From contig NZ_JACCBT010000001.1 in the NCBI RefSeq assembly GCF_013409045.1, positions 7,108,669-7,172,668 on the forward strand: a stretch of 64,000 nt of DNA, in the 5' to 3' direction. The notes below the pieces were generated by a model. It did no database searches. It was not told where the DNA came from and worked only from the letters and a program-made list of their open reading frames with translations. The DNA comes from Actinomadura citrea (GTDB lineage: Bacteria; Actinomycetota; Actinomycetes; Streptosporangiales; Streptosporangiaceae). The translations under genes were made by a program, and so were the position numbers. Shown in pieces: positions 1 to 7,443 of this stretch. The first letter of the stretch is position 1. Each line of letters opens with the position of its first letter.

Positions 1-305
1 AACGCGTTGACGACGGCGCCGCCGGCCAGGAAGTTGGCCACCATCTGCGCCGTGACCTCCTGCGGCCACGGGGTGACGCCCTGGGCGTGGACACCGTGGT
101 CGGCGGCGAACACGGCGACGGCGGCGGGTTCGGGCAGCGGCGGCGGGCACTGCCCGGCGAGTCCGGCGAGCCGGACCGACACCTCCTCCAGGACGCCGAG
201 CGACCCGGGCGGCTTGGTGAGCCGGGCCTGCAGGTCGCGTGCGTCCCGCATGGCCGCCCCGTCCGGAGGGGCGATGGAGGCGACGGTCTCCTCGATCAGG
301 TTCAT
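1..305 (-). CDS. cobT: CobT, nicotinate-nucleotide:dimethylbenzimidazole phosphoribosyltransferase (N-terminal part)
   Basis: The first ~101 residues are visible; the gene runs off the left edge. CobT makes alpha-ribazole phosphate, the lower-ligand precursor of cobalamin. The N-terminus has the usual order: an IEETVASI helix, LTKPPGSLG (about residues 30-38) and VFAADHGVHAQGVTPWP (about residues 70-86), where CobT binds dimethylbenzimidazole. The ATG at 305 follows AAAGGA at a short distance. It lies 28 bases after the cobC stop, so it is the last visible gene of the minus-strand cobalamin operon. The family assignment is secure; the C-terminal catalytic Glu is outside the window. Confidence 0.92.
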   Translation of the reverse strand, partial: MNLIEETVASIAPPDGAAMRDARDLQARLTKPPGSLGVLEEVSVRLAGLAGQCPPPLPEPAAVAVFAADHGVHAQGVTPWPQEVTAQMVANFLAGGAVVNA

Positions 306-333
306 GGCGTCCTTTCGGGGGGTCGTCGGGGGG

Positions 334-1359
334 TCAGATGCCCAGCTCGCCGAGCACGTCCAGCAGGCGGTCGTTGGACGGACGGTCGCGCACGGCGATC
401 CGCAGCCAGTCCGGGCCGAGCCCGGGGAAGGTGTCTCCGCGCCTGACGGCGTAACCGCGCTGCCTCAGCAGGGCCCGGATGCCCAGGGCGTCCTGCACGC
501 GGAGGCACAGGAACGACGCGCGGGCCCCGGGTACGACGTACAGGCCCCTTGCCGACAGTTCGGCGGCCAGCCGATCGCGTTCGGCGGCGAGCCCGGCGGC
601 CCATGCCTCGCCTTCGGCGACGGCTTCGGGGGTGGAGCACGCCTCGACGGCGGCGAGCGCGGGCGTGGACACCGCCCACAGCGGCTGCGCCTCCGCCAGC
701 CGTCCGATCATGTGGGGGTCGGCCAGGACGTACCCGGCGCGCAGTCCCGCGAGCCCCCACGTCTTGGTCAGGGAGCGGATGACCACCACTCCCGGGGGCA
801 GCCGGGTGGCGAGGCTCTCCGGCTCGCCCGGGACGCAGTCCATGAACGCCTCGTCGACCACGACCGTCCGTCCGGGCGCGGCCAGCGCGGCGATCGCGTC
901 GGCCGGATGCAGGACCGAGGTCGGGTTGGTCGGATTGCCGATCACGACGAGGTCGGCACCGTCCGGGACGGCCCTCGGGTCGAGGGTGAAGTCCTTCTCC
1001 AGGATCAGCCGCTCCACCTCGTGCCCGGCGGCCCGCAGCGCCGCCTCCGGCTCGGTGAACTGGGGGTGCACCACCACGGCCCGGCGCGGGGCGAGCACGC
1101 GTGCGAGCAGCACGAACGCCTCCGCGGCCCCGGCGGTGAGCAGCACCTCCCCGGCGGACCTGGCGTGCCGCGCGGCGACCGCCTTGCGGGCCGGGCGGGG
1201 GTCGGGGTAGGCGGCGAGGCCGTCGACGGACGCGCGGATCCGCTCGGCGAGCCACTCGGGAGGCGTGCCGGCGCGGACGTTGACGGCGAAGTCGGCGAGG
1301 CCGTCGCCGACCTCGGTGTCCCCGTGGTGGCGCAGGTCGACCTCGGCGGGCCCGGTCAC
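334..1359 (-). CDS. cobC: CobC/CobD-type threonine-phosphate decarboxylase-like aminotransferase
   Basis: A 341-residue fold-type I PLP enzyme. In cobalamin synthesis this family supplies the aminopropanol arm (L-threonine-phosphate decarboxylase in enteric bacteria; CobC in the aerobic pathway). Visible motifs are GNPTNPTSVL (substrate/PLP contact), VVDEAFMDC (Asp for the pyridine nitrogen), RSLTKTWGLAGLRAGY (Schiff-base Lys and phosphate Arg) and a C-terminal LRIAVRD. The GTG at 1359 overlaps the cobH stop (1356), giving translational coupling. Histidinol-phosphate aminotransferase is related, but the neighbours (cobH, cobT) decide for the cobalamin role. Confidence 0.88.
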   Translation of the reverse strand: MTGPAEVDLRHHGDTEVGDGLADFAVNVRAGTPPEWLAERIRASVDGLAAYPDPRPARKAVAARHARSAGEVLLTAGAAEAFVLLARVLAPRRAVVVHPQFTEPEAALRAAGHEVERLILEKDFTLDPRAVPDGADLVVIGNPTNPTSVLHPADAIAALAAPGRTVVVDEAFMDCVPGEPESLATRLPPGVVVIRSLTKTWGLAGLRAGYVLADPHMIGRLAEAQPLWAVSTPALAAVEACSTPEAVAEGEAWAAGLAAERDRLAAELSARGLYVVPGARASFLCLRVQDALGIRALLRQRGYAVRRGDTFPGLGPDWLRIAVRDRPSNDRLLDVLGELGI

Positions 1360-1952
1360 GGCCGTTCCGCCTCGTAGTAGAGCAGCGCGTTGACGGCGGC
1401 GGCCGCGACCGCCGACCCGCCCTTCTCCGAGACGTTGCTGAGCTGCGGCAGCCCGCTCGCGCGCAGGGCCTCCTTGGCCTCGCAGGCGCCGACGAAGCCC
1501 ACCGGCATCCCGACCACCAGGGCGGGGCTGACCCGGCGGGCGACGATCTCGAAGATCGCCTCGGGCGCGGAGCCGACCACCCAGACCGCGCCCGGTCCCA
1601 CCTCCGAGTACGACAGCCGGACGGCCGCGGCCGACCGGGTGATGCCGGCGGCGCGCGCCATCCGGGCGGCGGCCGGGTCGGCGGCGTGGCAGACCGCCTC
1701 GCGGGCGCTGATCCCGGCGGCGGCCATGCCCTCGTCGGTGACGATCGGCGCGCCGGCGCGCAGCGCGGACCAGCCCTGGACGAGGGCCTCCTCCGTGGTC
1801 ACCAGGTCCACCGCGTACTCCAGGTCGGCGGTGGCGTGGATCACCCGCTCCGCCACCGCCCGCCACAGCGGCGGCATCGGGGACAGGTCGACGCGGGACC
1901 GGAGGACCTCATACGAGCGCACCTCGATCGGGTGGGGCCGGCGGACGGTCAA
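1356..1952 (-). CDS. cobH: Precorrin-8X methylmutase CobH
   Basis: A 198-residue protein that moves the C11 methyl to C12, giving hydrogenobyrinic acid (cobyrinate in the cobalt pathway). It shows RVIHATADLEYA, with the conserved catalytic-type His near residue 43, then IVTDEGM, VGMPVGFVGACEAKEAL and SNVSEKGGSAVAAAAVNALLY, all typical of CobH/CbiC. The only start fitting the full family length is a TTG at 1952, which overlaps the cobL stop as TTGA. That is unusual but consistent with tight coupling. The next in-frame GTG would remove only a few residues. Confidence 0.9.
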   Translation of the reverse strand: MTVRRPHPIEVRSYEVLRSRVDLSPMPPLWRAVAERVIHATADLEYAVDLVTTEEALVQGWSALRAGAPIVTDEGMAAAGISAREAVCHAADPAAARMARAAGITRSAAAVRLSYSEVGPGAVWVVGSAPEAIFEIVARRVSPALVVGMPVGFVGACEAKEALRASGLPQLSNVSEKGGSAVAAAAVNALLYYEAERP

Positions 1953-3196
1953 CTGCGCTCCTCCACAACTCCGGGCAAGGCGGGGATGGTCTCGATGGGG
2001 CGGCCCGTCCGGGACGGCCGCCACGCGGGGGTGCGGGCGTCGCGTTCGCCCCAGACGACGATCACGGGCTCCGCGGCCTCCCCCCGCGTGGTCAGCGGGG
2101 CGGCCTGGAGCCGGACGGCGTCGGCGGCGAAGCCCTGCCCGCCCAGTTCGTCCAGTATGGCCTGAGCCTCGCCGGGCGCGGCGAGGACGACGATCCGGGA
2201 CGGGCGGAGCGCCGCGCAGACCCGGACGGCCTCCGGCCCGCCGCGGCCGAGGAAGACGGCGTCGGGCTCGGGAAGGTGCTCGGCGCTGGACCGGACGTCG
2301 CCCGACGCCATCGCGACCTTGACGCCGTGCAGGCGGACGTTCTCCCGCACCCGCGCGGACGCGGAGTGGTCGCGGTCGACGGCGACGACGGCCGCGCCGA
2401 AGCGGGCGCACTCGATGCCGACCGAGCCGTCGCCGGACTCCACGTCCCACACCATGTCGCCGACCCTGGGGCCGAGCTTGGCCAGGACGAAGGCGCGCAC
2501 GTCAGGGCGTGGGCCGGGTCCGTCGCCGAAGGCCTCCGCCGGGAGCGCCCATCCGGCGGGGCCGAGCACGGGCCCGGGGACCCAGTTCGCTTCGCCCAGC
2601 GCGTGGCGGTTGTCCAGGACGAGCACGACCTCGGGGTCGTTCCATGGGCGAGTGGTCGCCTCCGCCGGCCGGACGTAGACGATCCGCTCTTTAGGCCCGC
2701 CCAGGTCTTCACACACCACGAAGGAGCGCGGCGTGACGGGGAACAGCGCGCGCGCCAGCTCGGACGGTCCCGCGCCCGGCTCGGTCAGGACGGCCACCTT
2801 CGGATGGGCGCGGCACGCGTTCACGGCCTGCCTCAGGTGCCCGCCCTTGGCGGAGACCACGAGAGCGTCGTCCCAGGGCAATCCTGCCTGGGAGAAGGCA
2901 CGCGCTACCAGGGTCGTCGCGGGGAAGCTCTCTGGCGCGTGGCCCTTTTCGAGTAGTTCGCGGACGACGCCGAAGTAGCCGGGGTCGCCGTCCACGACGA
3001 GGACGACGTCCTCTTCGGTGACGTCGACGCCTTCGAGCGCCTCGGCGAACACCGTGGTGGCGACCGTGCGGACATCCGATGCCATGGGCAGCCCGTCCAG
3101 ATGGGCTGGGGCGCCTATGACCAGCGTGGCACTTTCCAGAGCCGCCTTCGCCCCCTCGGAGAGGGGCGTCCCGTCGCGGCCGACGACCGTCAGCAT
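1949..3196 (-). CDS. cobL: Precorrin-6Y C5,15-methyltransferase (decarboxylating), CbiE-CbiT fusion CobL
   Basis: A 415-residue bifunctional enzyme that methylates C5 and C15 and decarboxylates the C12 acetate. Residues 1 to ~200 are the CbiE half, a tetrapyrrole methylase with MLTVVGRDG, VLVVDGDPGYFG and VVSAKGGHL. Residues ~230-390 are the CbiT half, a Rossmann methyltransferase with GDMVWDVESGDGSVGIE for SAM binding. The ATG at 3196 is 2 bases after the upstream stop (3199), and the 3' end overlaps cobH. The VESGDGS glycine loop is slightly different from the usual VGAGSGS. Confidence 0.92.
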   Translation of the reverse strand: MLTVVGRDGTPLSEGAKAALESATLVIGAPAHLDGLPMASDVRTVATTVFAEALEGVDVTEEDVVLVVDGDPGYFGVVRELLEKGHAPESFPATTLVARAFSQAGLPWDDALVVSAKGGHLRQAVNACRAHPKVAVLTEPGAGPSELARALFPVTPRSFVVCEDLGGPKERIVYVRPAEATTRPWNDPEVVLVLDNRHALGEANWVPGPVLGPAGWALPAEAFGDGPGPRPDVRAFVLAKLGPRVGDMVWDVESGDGSVGIECARFGAAVVAVDRDHSASARVRENVRLHGVKVAMASGDVRSSAEHLPEPDAVFLGRGGPEAVRVCAALRPSRIVVLAAPGEAQAILDELGGQGFAADAVRLQAAPLTTRGEAAEPVIVVWGERDARTPAWRPSRTGRPIETIPALPGVVEERS

Positions 3197-3198
3197 CG

Positions 3199-3678
3199 CT
3201 ATCGGGCCATCCGCCCGTACATGCCGACCATGCGCTCTCCCGCCGCGTCCAGGAGCACCACCTGGGCGGCGACCGGACTGTCCGCCGCCCCCTCCGCCTC
3301 GGCGGCCAGGCGTTCGAGCCCCGCGGCCGTCCTGCGGCACAGCTCGCGCCCGCACGGACCGAGCTTGCCCGCGGCGTCCCACACGTCGTAGACGTCCTGG
3401 ACGGCCGGGGCCTGCGCCACCCGGCCGGCCAGGGCGGGCCCGCAGTCCATGTCCAGCGTGATCGACTCCAGCAGGCCCGCGGCGCCGCCGAGGAACGCGG
3501 CCTGCTCCTGCATGCGGGCGACCATGACGACCTGCGCGAGCCCCGCCTTGGCCGCCTCCCGCAGCCGCTCCGCCGCGACCGGGACGAAGCACGCGTCCGG
3601 CAGGTTCGGCAGCATCCGGCGCGCGGCCTCCCGCGCGCCGTCTCCGTACATCACGAGCGTCTTCTCCGCAGCGGTCAC
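3199..3678 (-). CDS. Unrecognised first gene of the cobalamin operon, possibly CbiD-C-terminus-like
   Basis: A 159-residue soluble protein starting at GTG 3678, two bases from the cobL start, so it almost certainly acts with CobL. I do not recognise the family. It has an alpha/beta pattern with an early VMYGDGAREAARRM, then AKAGLAQVVMVARMQEQAAFLGGAAG and a closing VVLLDAAGERMVGMYG. The middle and end faintly recall the C-terminal domain of cobalt-precorrin-5B methyltransferase CbiD, without its HTHS motif. Two cysteines sit in GPCGRELC. It could be a diverged fragment or an accessory protein; function is open. Confidence 0.7.
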   Translation of the reverse strand: MTAAEKTLVMYGDGAREAARRMLPNLPDACFVPVAAERLREAAKAGLAQVVMVARMQEQAAFLGGAAGLLESITLDMDCGPALAGRVAQAPAVQDVYDVWDAAGKLGPCGRELCRRTAAGLERLAAEAEGAADSPVAAQVVLLDAAGERMVGMYGRMAR

Positions 3679-3798
3679 CTGTGCCGTCCCTCCTGGTCGT
3701 CGGCGACGAGCTTCCCGGAGGCGCCGTCGGCACGGCGCCATGGCACGCCGACGAGAGCCGGATCGGTCGCGACCGTACGGCGCCGGCCGCCCACAGAA

Positions 3799-3804
3799 TA
3801 GGCT
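3799..3804 (+). promoter_or_regulatory. Candidate -10 (TAGGCT) for leaderless TetR mRNA
   Basis: TAGGCT lies 6 bases upstream of the GTG at 3811, with no ribosome binding site between. This spacing puts transcription start at or near the start codon, as in leaderless actinobacterial mRNAs. The same hexamer sits 8 bases before the MocR GTG at 54701 and upstream of the kinase gene at 22717. No convincing -35 is visible. Confidence 0.45.
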
Positions 3805-3810
3805 GTCGCG

Positions 3811-4437
3811 GTGAGCTACCAGCGCCTGTCCCCGGACGAGCGGCGCGCCCAGATCCTGGACGTCGCGCGGCGGATGTTCACCGAACTGCCCTACGCCGAG
3901 GTGTCCACCGCCGCGATCGCGCGGGAGACCGGCGTGCAGCGCGGCCTGATCCACTACTACTTCGGGACGAAGCGGGAGCTGTTCCTCAAGGTCGTCCAGG
4001 GGCTGACGGCCTCGGCCGCGATGCAGGCCCCGCCGCCGGACGAGCGGCTGGCGCTGCCCGAGGCGGTCGAGCTGCTCGTCAACCTGTTCCTCGACACCGC
4101 CGAGCGCAACGCGACCACGTGGTTCGCCGCGCTCGACGCCGAGGGGTTCGGACAGGACCCCGAACTCCTGCGCATCGTCAACCGCTTCCGGGACGAGACG
4201 GTCGAGCACATGCTGGCCGTGCTGCGCGTGGCCGAGCCGACCGAGACGCTGCGGGCCGTGCTGCGCGTCTACTCCGGGCTCGCGGACGCGGCGACGCGCC
4301 AGTGGCTCCAGGAGAAGACGCTCGACCGCGACCAGGTGCGCACGCTGCTCACCCGGTCGCTGCTCACGCTGGTCAGCGACATCGGCCCCGCCCTGGAGCG
4401 GGCCCCGGAGGACCGGCCGCGGGCCGGCGCGGGCTAG
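3811..4437 (+). CDS. TetR-family transcriptional regulator
   Basis: A 208-residue repressor-type protein. The N-terminal ~60 residues form the TetR DNA-binding domain: RRAQILDVARRMF, then the HTH VSTAAIARETGVQRGLIHYYFGTKREL. The remainder is a helical ligand/dimer domain with no assignable ligand. It is divergent from the cobalamin operon across 132 bases, so that operon and itself are plausible targets, though no clear operator palindrome was found there. The GTG at 3811 appears to be leaderless. Its last bases overlap the convergent ATPase gene. Confidence 0.9.
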   Translation: MSYQRLSPDERRAQILDVARRMFTELPYAEVSTAAIARETGVQRGLIHYYFGTKRELFLKVVQGLTASAAMQAPPPDERLALPEAVELLVNLFLDTAERNATTWFAALDAEGFGQDPELLRIVNRFRDETVEHMLAVLRVAEPTETLRAVLRVYSGLADAATRQWLQEKTLDRDQVRTLLTRSLLTLVSDIGPALERAPEDRPRAGAG

Positions 4438-4946
4438 CCGGGGCGCGTCTGGATGGTTCCGGGGACGGCGAACCAGACGGCCTTGCCGCGGACGGGCGGC
4501 CCGAGGCGCGAGAGGGTCCGCCGCAGGCCCCAGCGTCCGTTGGACAGCTCGTGGACGATGCTGAGCCCGCGCCCGCAGTCGCCGGACGTCCAGGAGTACC
4601 CCGGCAGGCCGACGTCGGCATGGGTGTCGAAGACGGCGCACCGCACTTCGCCCGCCGTCCCGTCCCCCATGTAGAGCCACAGCTCGTGCGGGCCGTGCTC
4701 GCCGGCGTGCTGGTGGGCGTTGGTGGCCAGTTCGCTCACCATGAGCCGGGCGTCGGCCGTCCCGTCCGGCGGTACGCCGAGGGAGGCGAGGGCGTCGCAC
4801 AGGACGCGGCGGGCGTACCCCGCCCCTCCGGGGCCGCCCGGCAGGGCCCACACCCACCCGGGCACACCGTCGCCCCGGGCTGGGTCACCGCCCGCCATAG
4901 CGTCGGCCATGCTCTCCGCCGTCAGGTGGGCTGGCGTGGTCTTCAC
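4434..4946 (-). CDS. ATP-binding protein of the anti-sigma-factor/HATPase_c_2 type
   Basis: A 170-residue GHKL ATPase resembling the stand-alone RsbW/SpoIIAB-like proteins abundant in streptomycetes and relatives. The N box is MVSELATNAHQHA (about residues 68-80), and the G1-like segment SGDCGRGLSIVHELSNGRWG is near the C-terminus. There is no receptor or membrane segment. The ATG at 4946 faces the XRE/DUF397 genes across a 200-base divergent promoter containing a perfect inverted repeat. Such ATPases often accompany DUF5753 regulators; the true partner (sigma factor or other) cannot be read from sequence. Confidence 0.88.
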   Translation of the reverse strand: MKTTPAHLTAESMADAMAGGDPARGDGVPGWVWALPGGPGGAGYARRVLCDALASLGVPPDGTADARLMVSELATNAHQHAGEHGPHELWLYMGDGTAGEVRCAVFDTHADVGLPGYSWTSGDCGRGLSIVHELSNGRWGLRRTLSRLGPPVRGKAVWFAVPGTIQTRPG

Positions 4947-4994
4947 GGTTCCTCCCGCGTAACTGGTGCGAGTGTGAAGGGCGGGCGGTGCGAC

Positions 4995-5020
4995 CGGTCG
5001 TCACTGTCAGTTGACGACCG
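4995..5020. promoter_or_regulatory. Perfect 9-bp inverted repeat in a divergent promoter
   Basis: CGGTCGTCA, 8 bases, TGACGACCG. The arms are perfectly complementary. It lies between the ATPase gene (start 4946, minus) and the XRE regulator (start 5149, plus), where a dimeric regulator could control both. The XRE protein is the obvious candidate binder, by position only. Confidence 0.6.
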
Positions 5021-5148
5021 ATCACGCATCCAAGCGTCTCCTGAGATTCTCACAATCGCAACACCCTTCATGGAATTGCTCTGACCTTCCTGCCGGGTTC
5101 GTCAATCGCGTTGTGACAGGCGCCGGGAGTGATAAAGACTCCAGTCCC

Positions 5149-5994
5149 ATGACCTACCGCCCCACCGTCCGTGGCCGCCGTCTCGCCAGGGAGCTCCGCA
5201 AGCTGCGCGAGGAGCAGGGCCTGACGCTGCAGGAAGTGGCGGACCGGCTCGACTGGTCGAGAGCCACCGTCTCCCGCCTGGAAACCAGTCAGACCCGCCC
5301 GAAACCCGGCGACATCGCCGACATCCTCGACCTGTACGGCGTGCCGAGCCCGGACCGCGACGCGCTCATCACCCTGGCCCGGCAGGCCGGTCAGCGCGGC
5401 TGGTGGACCGCCTACCAGGACGTCTTCGCGGGCAGCTACGTCGCACTGGAGGACGAGGCCTCGCACATCCGCACCTGGGATCCGCAGCTCGTGCACGGGC
5501 TGCTGCAGACCGAGGACTACTCCCGCGCGGTGATCACGGCGGGCCGGCTGCTGCCCTCGGAGGAGGAGATCGAGCGCCGCATCGCCGCCCGCAAGATCCG
5601 CCAGGCGCTGCTGGACCGCGCCGACGCGCCGCGCTTCCAGGTGATCTTCGACGAGGCGGTGCTGCACCGCCCGATCGGCGGCGAGAAGGTGATGCGGGCC
5701 CAGCTGAGCGCCCTCGCCACCGTCGCGGAGATCCGCCCATCCGTCACGATCCAGGTACTCCCCTACACGGCAGCGGCACATGCGGGCCTAGATGGACGTT
5801 TCACCATATTGTCGTATCCGGACCCCGCAGGCCCCGATATCGCCTACGTCGAGGGCACCATGGGCGACGTTTACCTCGAGAGCGCCGAGGAAATAGCAAA
5901 ACATAGGGACCGCTTCGAACGGATCATGAAGCGGGCCCTGTCCCCCGAGGAGTCCGCGCACCTCATAGCCGAGGCAGCAAGGAGCAGCCTGTGA
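5149..5994 (+). CDS. XRE-family helix-turn-helix regulator with DUF5753
   Basis: A 281-residue regulator. Residues ~8-65 are an XRE helix-turn-helix (RELRKLREEQGLTLQEVADRL, then DWSRATVSRLETSQTRPK). The rest is the DUF5753 effector domain, recognisable from RGWWTAYQDV, LVHGLLQTEDYSRAVI and a conserved C-terminal region. I chose ATG 5149, right before the HTH; an upstream in-frame extension to 5011 lacks domain content. It overlaps the downstream DUF397 gene by four bases (GTGA). In streptomycetes such pairs (BldB/AbaA-type loci) affect development and antibiotic production; that role here is inference. Confidence 0.92.
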   Translation: MTYRPTVRGRRLARELRKLREEQGLTLQEVADRLDWSRATVSRLETSQTRPKPGDIADILDLYGVPSPDRDALITLARQAGQRGWWTAYQDVFAGSYVALEDEASHIRTWDPQLVHGLLQTEDYSRAVITAGRLLPSEEEIERRIAARKIRQALLDRADAPRFQVIFDEAVLHRPIGGEKVMRAQLSALATVAEIRPSVTIQVLPYTAAAHAGLDGRFTILSYPDPAGPDIAYVEGTMGDVYLESAEEIAKHRDRFERIMKRALSPEESAHLIAEAARSSL

Positions 5995-6191
5995 CCCACC
6001 TCCAGCGCGAACTCAACCTGGCCGTCTGGCGCAAGTCGTCCCGCAGCGGAAGCGGAGACCAGTGCGTCGAGATGGCCGCCCTGTCCAGCGATCTGCGCGC
6101 CGTGCGCGACTCCAAGGACCCCTCCGGACCGGCACTGGTACTGACGCCGGCCGCCTGGCGGGATCTGCTGGACGGGATCAGGGAGGGCTAG
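5991..6191 (+). CDS. DUF397 protein, partner of the XRE/DUF5753 regulator
   Basis: A 66-residue DUF397 protein: AVWRKSSRSGSGDQCVEMA at residues ~11-29, then VRDSKDPSGPALVLTPAAWRDLL, the family signature. Its GTG overlaps the regulator stop, so the two are translated together. Partners of this type are thought to bind or antagonise the upstream HTH protein, but no biochemical role is visible in the sequence. After its stop there is no gene until the KstR-type palindrome at 6278. Confidence 0.9.
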   Translation: MTHLQRELNLAVWRKSSRSGSGDQCVEMAALSSDLRAVRDSKDPSGPALVLTPAAWRDLLDGIREG

Positions 6192-6277
6192 CGACAGGTC
6201 GACGGGGCCGCGGCGAGACCTCGCCGCGGCCCCTCGCCGTACCCGGCGGCGGCCCCGGGGCGCCCCTTCCGAGAAAA

Positions 6278-6291
6278 TAGAACGTGTTCTA
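6278..6291. promoter_or_regulatory. KstR-type palindrome (TAGAACGTGTTCTA)
   Basis: TAGAACGTGTTCTA matches the published mycobacterial KstR consensus TnnAACnnGTTnnA at every fixed position and is symmetric apart from the central pair. It lies 36 bases upstream of the GTG at 6327. KstR is a TetR-family repressor of sterol catabolism. No kstR gene is in this window. Confidence 0.7.
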
Positions 6292-6326
6292 GTATCGCCG
6301 GTGCGTCGACTACCGGAGGGTGCAAC

Positions 6327-7346
6327 GTGACCGCGGAACTCAAGCTCGGCATCAACGTCGGCTACTGGCAGCGCGACCCCGAGGACCAGACCGAGACGGT
6401 CCTGGCCGCCGAGCGCTGCGGCTACGACTCGGTGTTCACAGCCGAGGCGTACGGCTCGGACGCGTTCACCACGCTGGCCTGGTACGGCGCCCGCACGTCC
6501 CGGATCAAGCTGGGCACGGCCGTCGTGCAGATGTCGGCGCGGACCCCGGCGGCCACCGCGATGCACGCGCTCACCCTGGACGCCCTGTCGGGCGGGCGCG
6601 TGATCCTCGGGCTCGGCGCGTCCGGTCCGCAGGTCGTGGAGGGCTGGTACGGGCAGCCGTTCCCGAAGCCGCTCGCCCGCACCCGCGAGTACCTCGACAT
6701 CGTCCGGCAGGTGTGGCGCCGCGAGGACCCGGTGACCAGCGAGGGCCCGCACTACCCGCTGCCCTACCCCGGCGGGTCGGGCCTCGGCAAGCCGCTGAAG
6801 TCGATCGCCCACCCCCTGCGCCCGGAGATCCCCGTCTACCTGGGCGCGGAGGGCCCGAAGAACGTCGCGCTGTCCGCCGGGGTCGCGCAGGGCTGGCTGC
6901 CGCTGTTCGTCGACCCCGAGCAGATCGAGCCCGTCTTCGGCGGGTCGCTGGCCGGACGCCCGGAGGGCTTCGAGATCGCCGCGACCGTCACCACGATCGT
7001 CACCGACGACCTGGCGGCCGCGCTGGAGTTCGCCAAGATCCCGCTCGCCTTCTACATCGGCGGGATGGGCGCCAAGGACCGCAACTTCCACCTCGACCTG
7101 ATCGGCCGGCTCGGCTACGCGGAGGAGGCGGGACGCGTCCAGGAGCTGTTCCTGAGCGGCCGCCGGGACGAGGCGATCAAGGCCGTGCCGGACGGGCTGG
7201 CCGACGCGATCTCGCTCCTGGGCCCGCTCGGGCGGATCAAGGAGAGGCTGCGGCTGTGGCGGGACAGCCCGGTCACGACCCTGCTGATCGCCGGGGTGAA
7301 GGACGAGCCGACGCTGCGCGCCATCAAGGAGATGGTCGACTCCTGA
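6327..7346 (+). CDS. LLM-class F420-dependent oxidoreductase
   Basis: A 339-residue luciferase-like TIM-barrel enzyme, likely using F420. It shows GINVGYW at the N-terminus, GYDSVFTAEAYGSDAFT, RIKLGTAVVQMSARTPAATAMHALTLD and LSGGRVILGLGASGPQVVEGWYG, typical of the F420-dependent branch. The GTG at 6327 has GGAGG eight bases upstream. The KstR-type box just before it, and an acetolactate-synthase-like gene after it, recall the mycobacterial KstR-regulated region, which also holds an F420 oxidoreductase (Rv3520c) and ilvX (Rv3509c), recalled from memory. The substrate is unknown. Confidence 0.88.
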   Translation: MTAELKLGINVGYWQRDPEDQTETVLAAERCGYDSVFTAEAYGSDAFTTLAWYGARTSRIKLGTAVVQMSARTPAATAMHALTLDALSGGRVILGLGASGPQVVEGWYGQPFPKPLARTREYLDIVRQVWRREDPVTSEGPHYPLPYPGGSGLGKPLKSIAHPLRPEIPVYLGAEGPKNVALSAGVAQGWLPLFVDPEQIEPVFGGSLAGRPEGFEIAATVTTIVTDDLAAALEFAKIPLAFYIGGMGAKDRNFHLDLIGRLGYAEEAGRVQELFLSGRRDEAIKAVPDGLADAISLLGPLGRIKERLRLWRDSPVTTLLIAGVKDEPTLRAIKEMVDS

Positions 7347-7443
7347 GAGACCGAGCACACATCTTCGCGCGGAATGGAGGTAGGGACCCGGGTGCTGCAC
7401 GGAGAGCACCCAGGACAGACGCAGACTGGAGATGGGACACACG

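Noticed and set aside
7..1377. A long plus-strand open frame (456 codons) opposite the cobalamin genes
   Set aside because: Gly/Arg/Pro-rich translation without domain features; it mirrors real CobC/CobT genes with clear motifs on the minus strand. High GC makes such frames common.
3679..3810. Possible cobalamin riboswitch upstream of the cobalamin operon
   Set aside because: The intergenic space is only 132 bases and lacks the B12-box-like conserved core. The phosphotransferase-cobD-cobQ operon is preceded by the tRNA, also with no room or motif for one.
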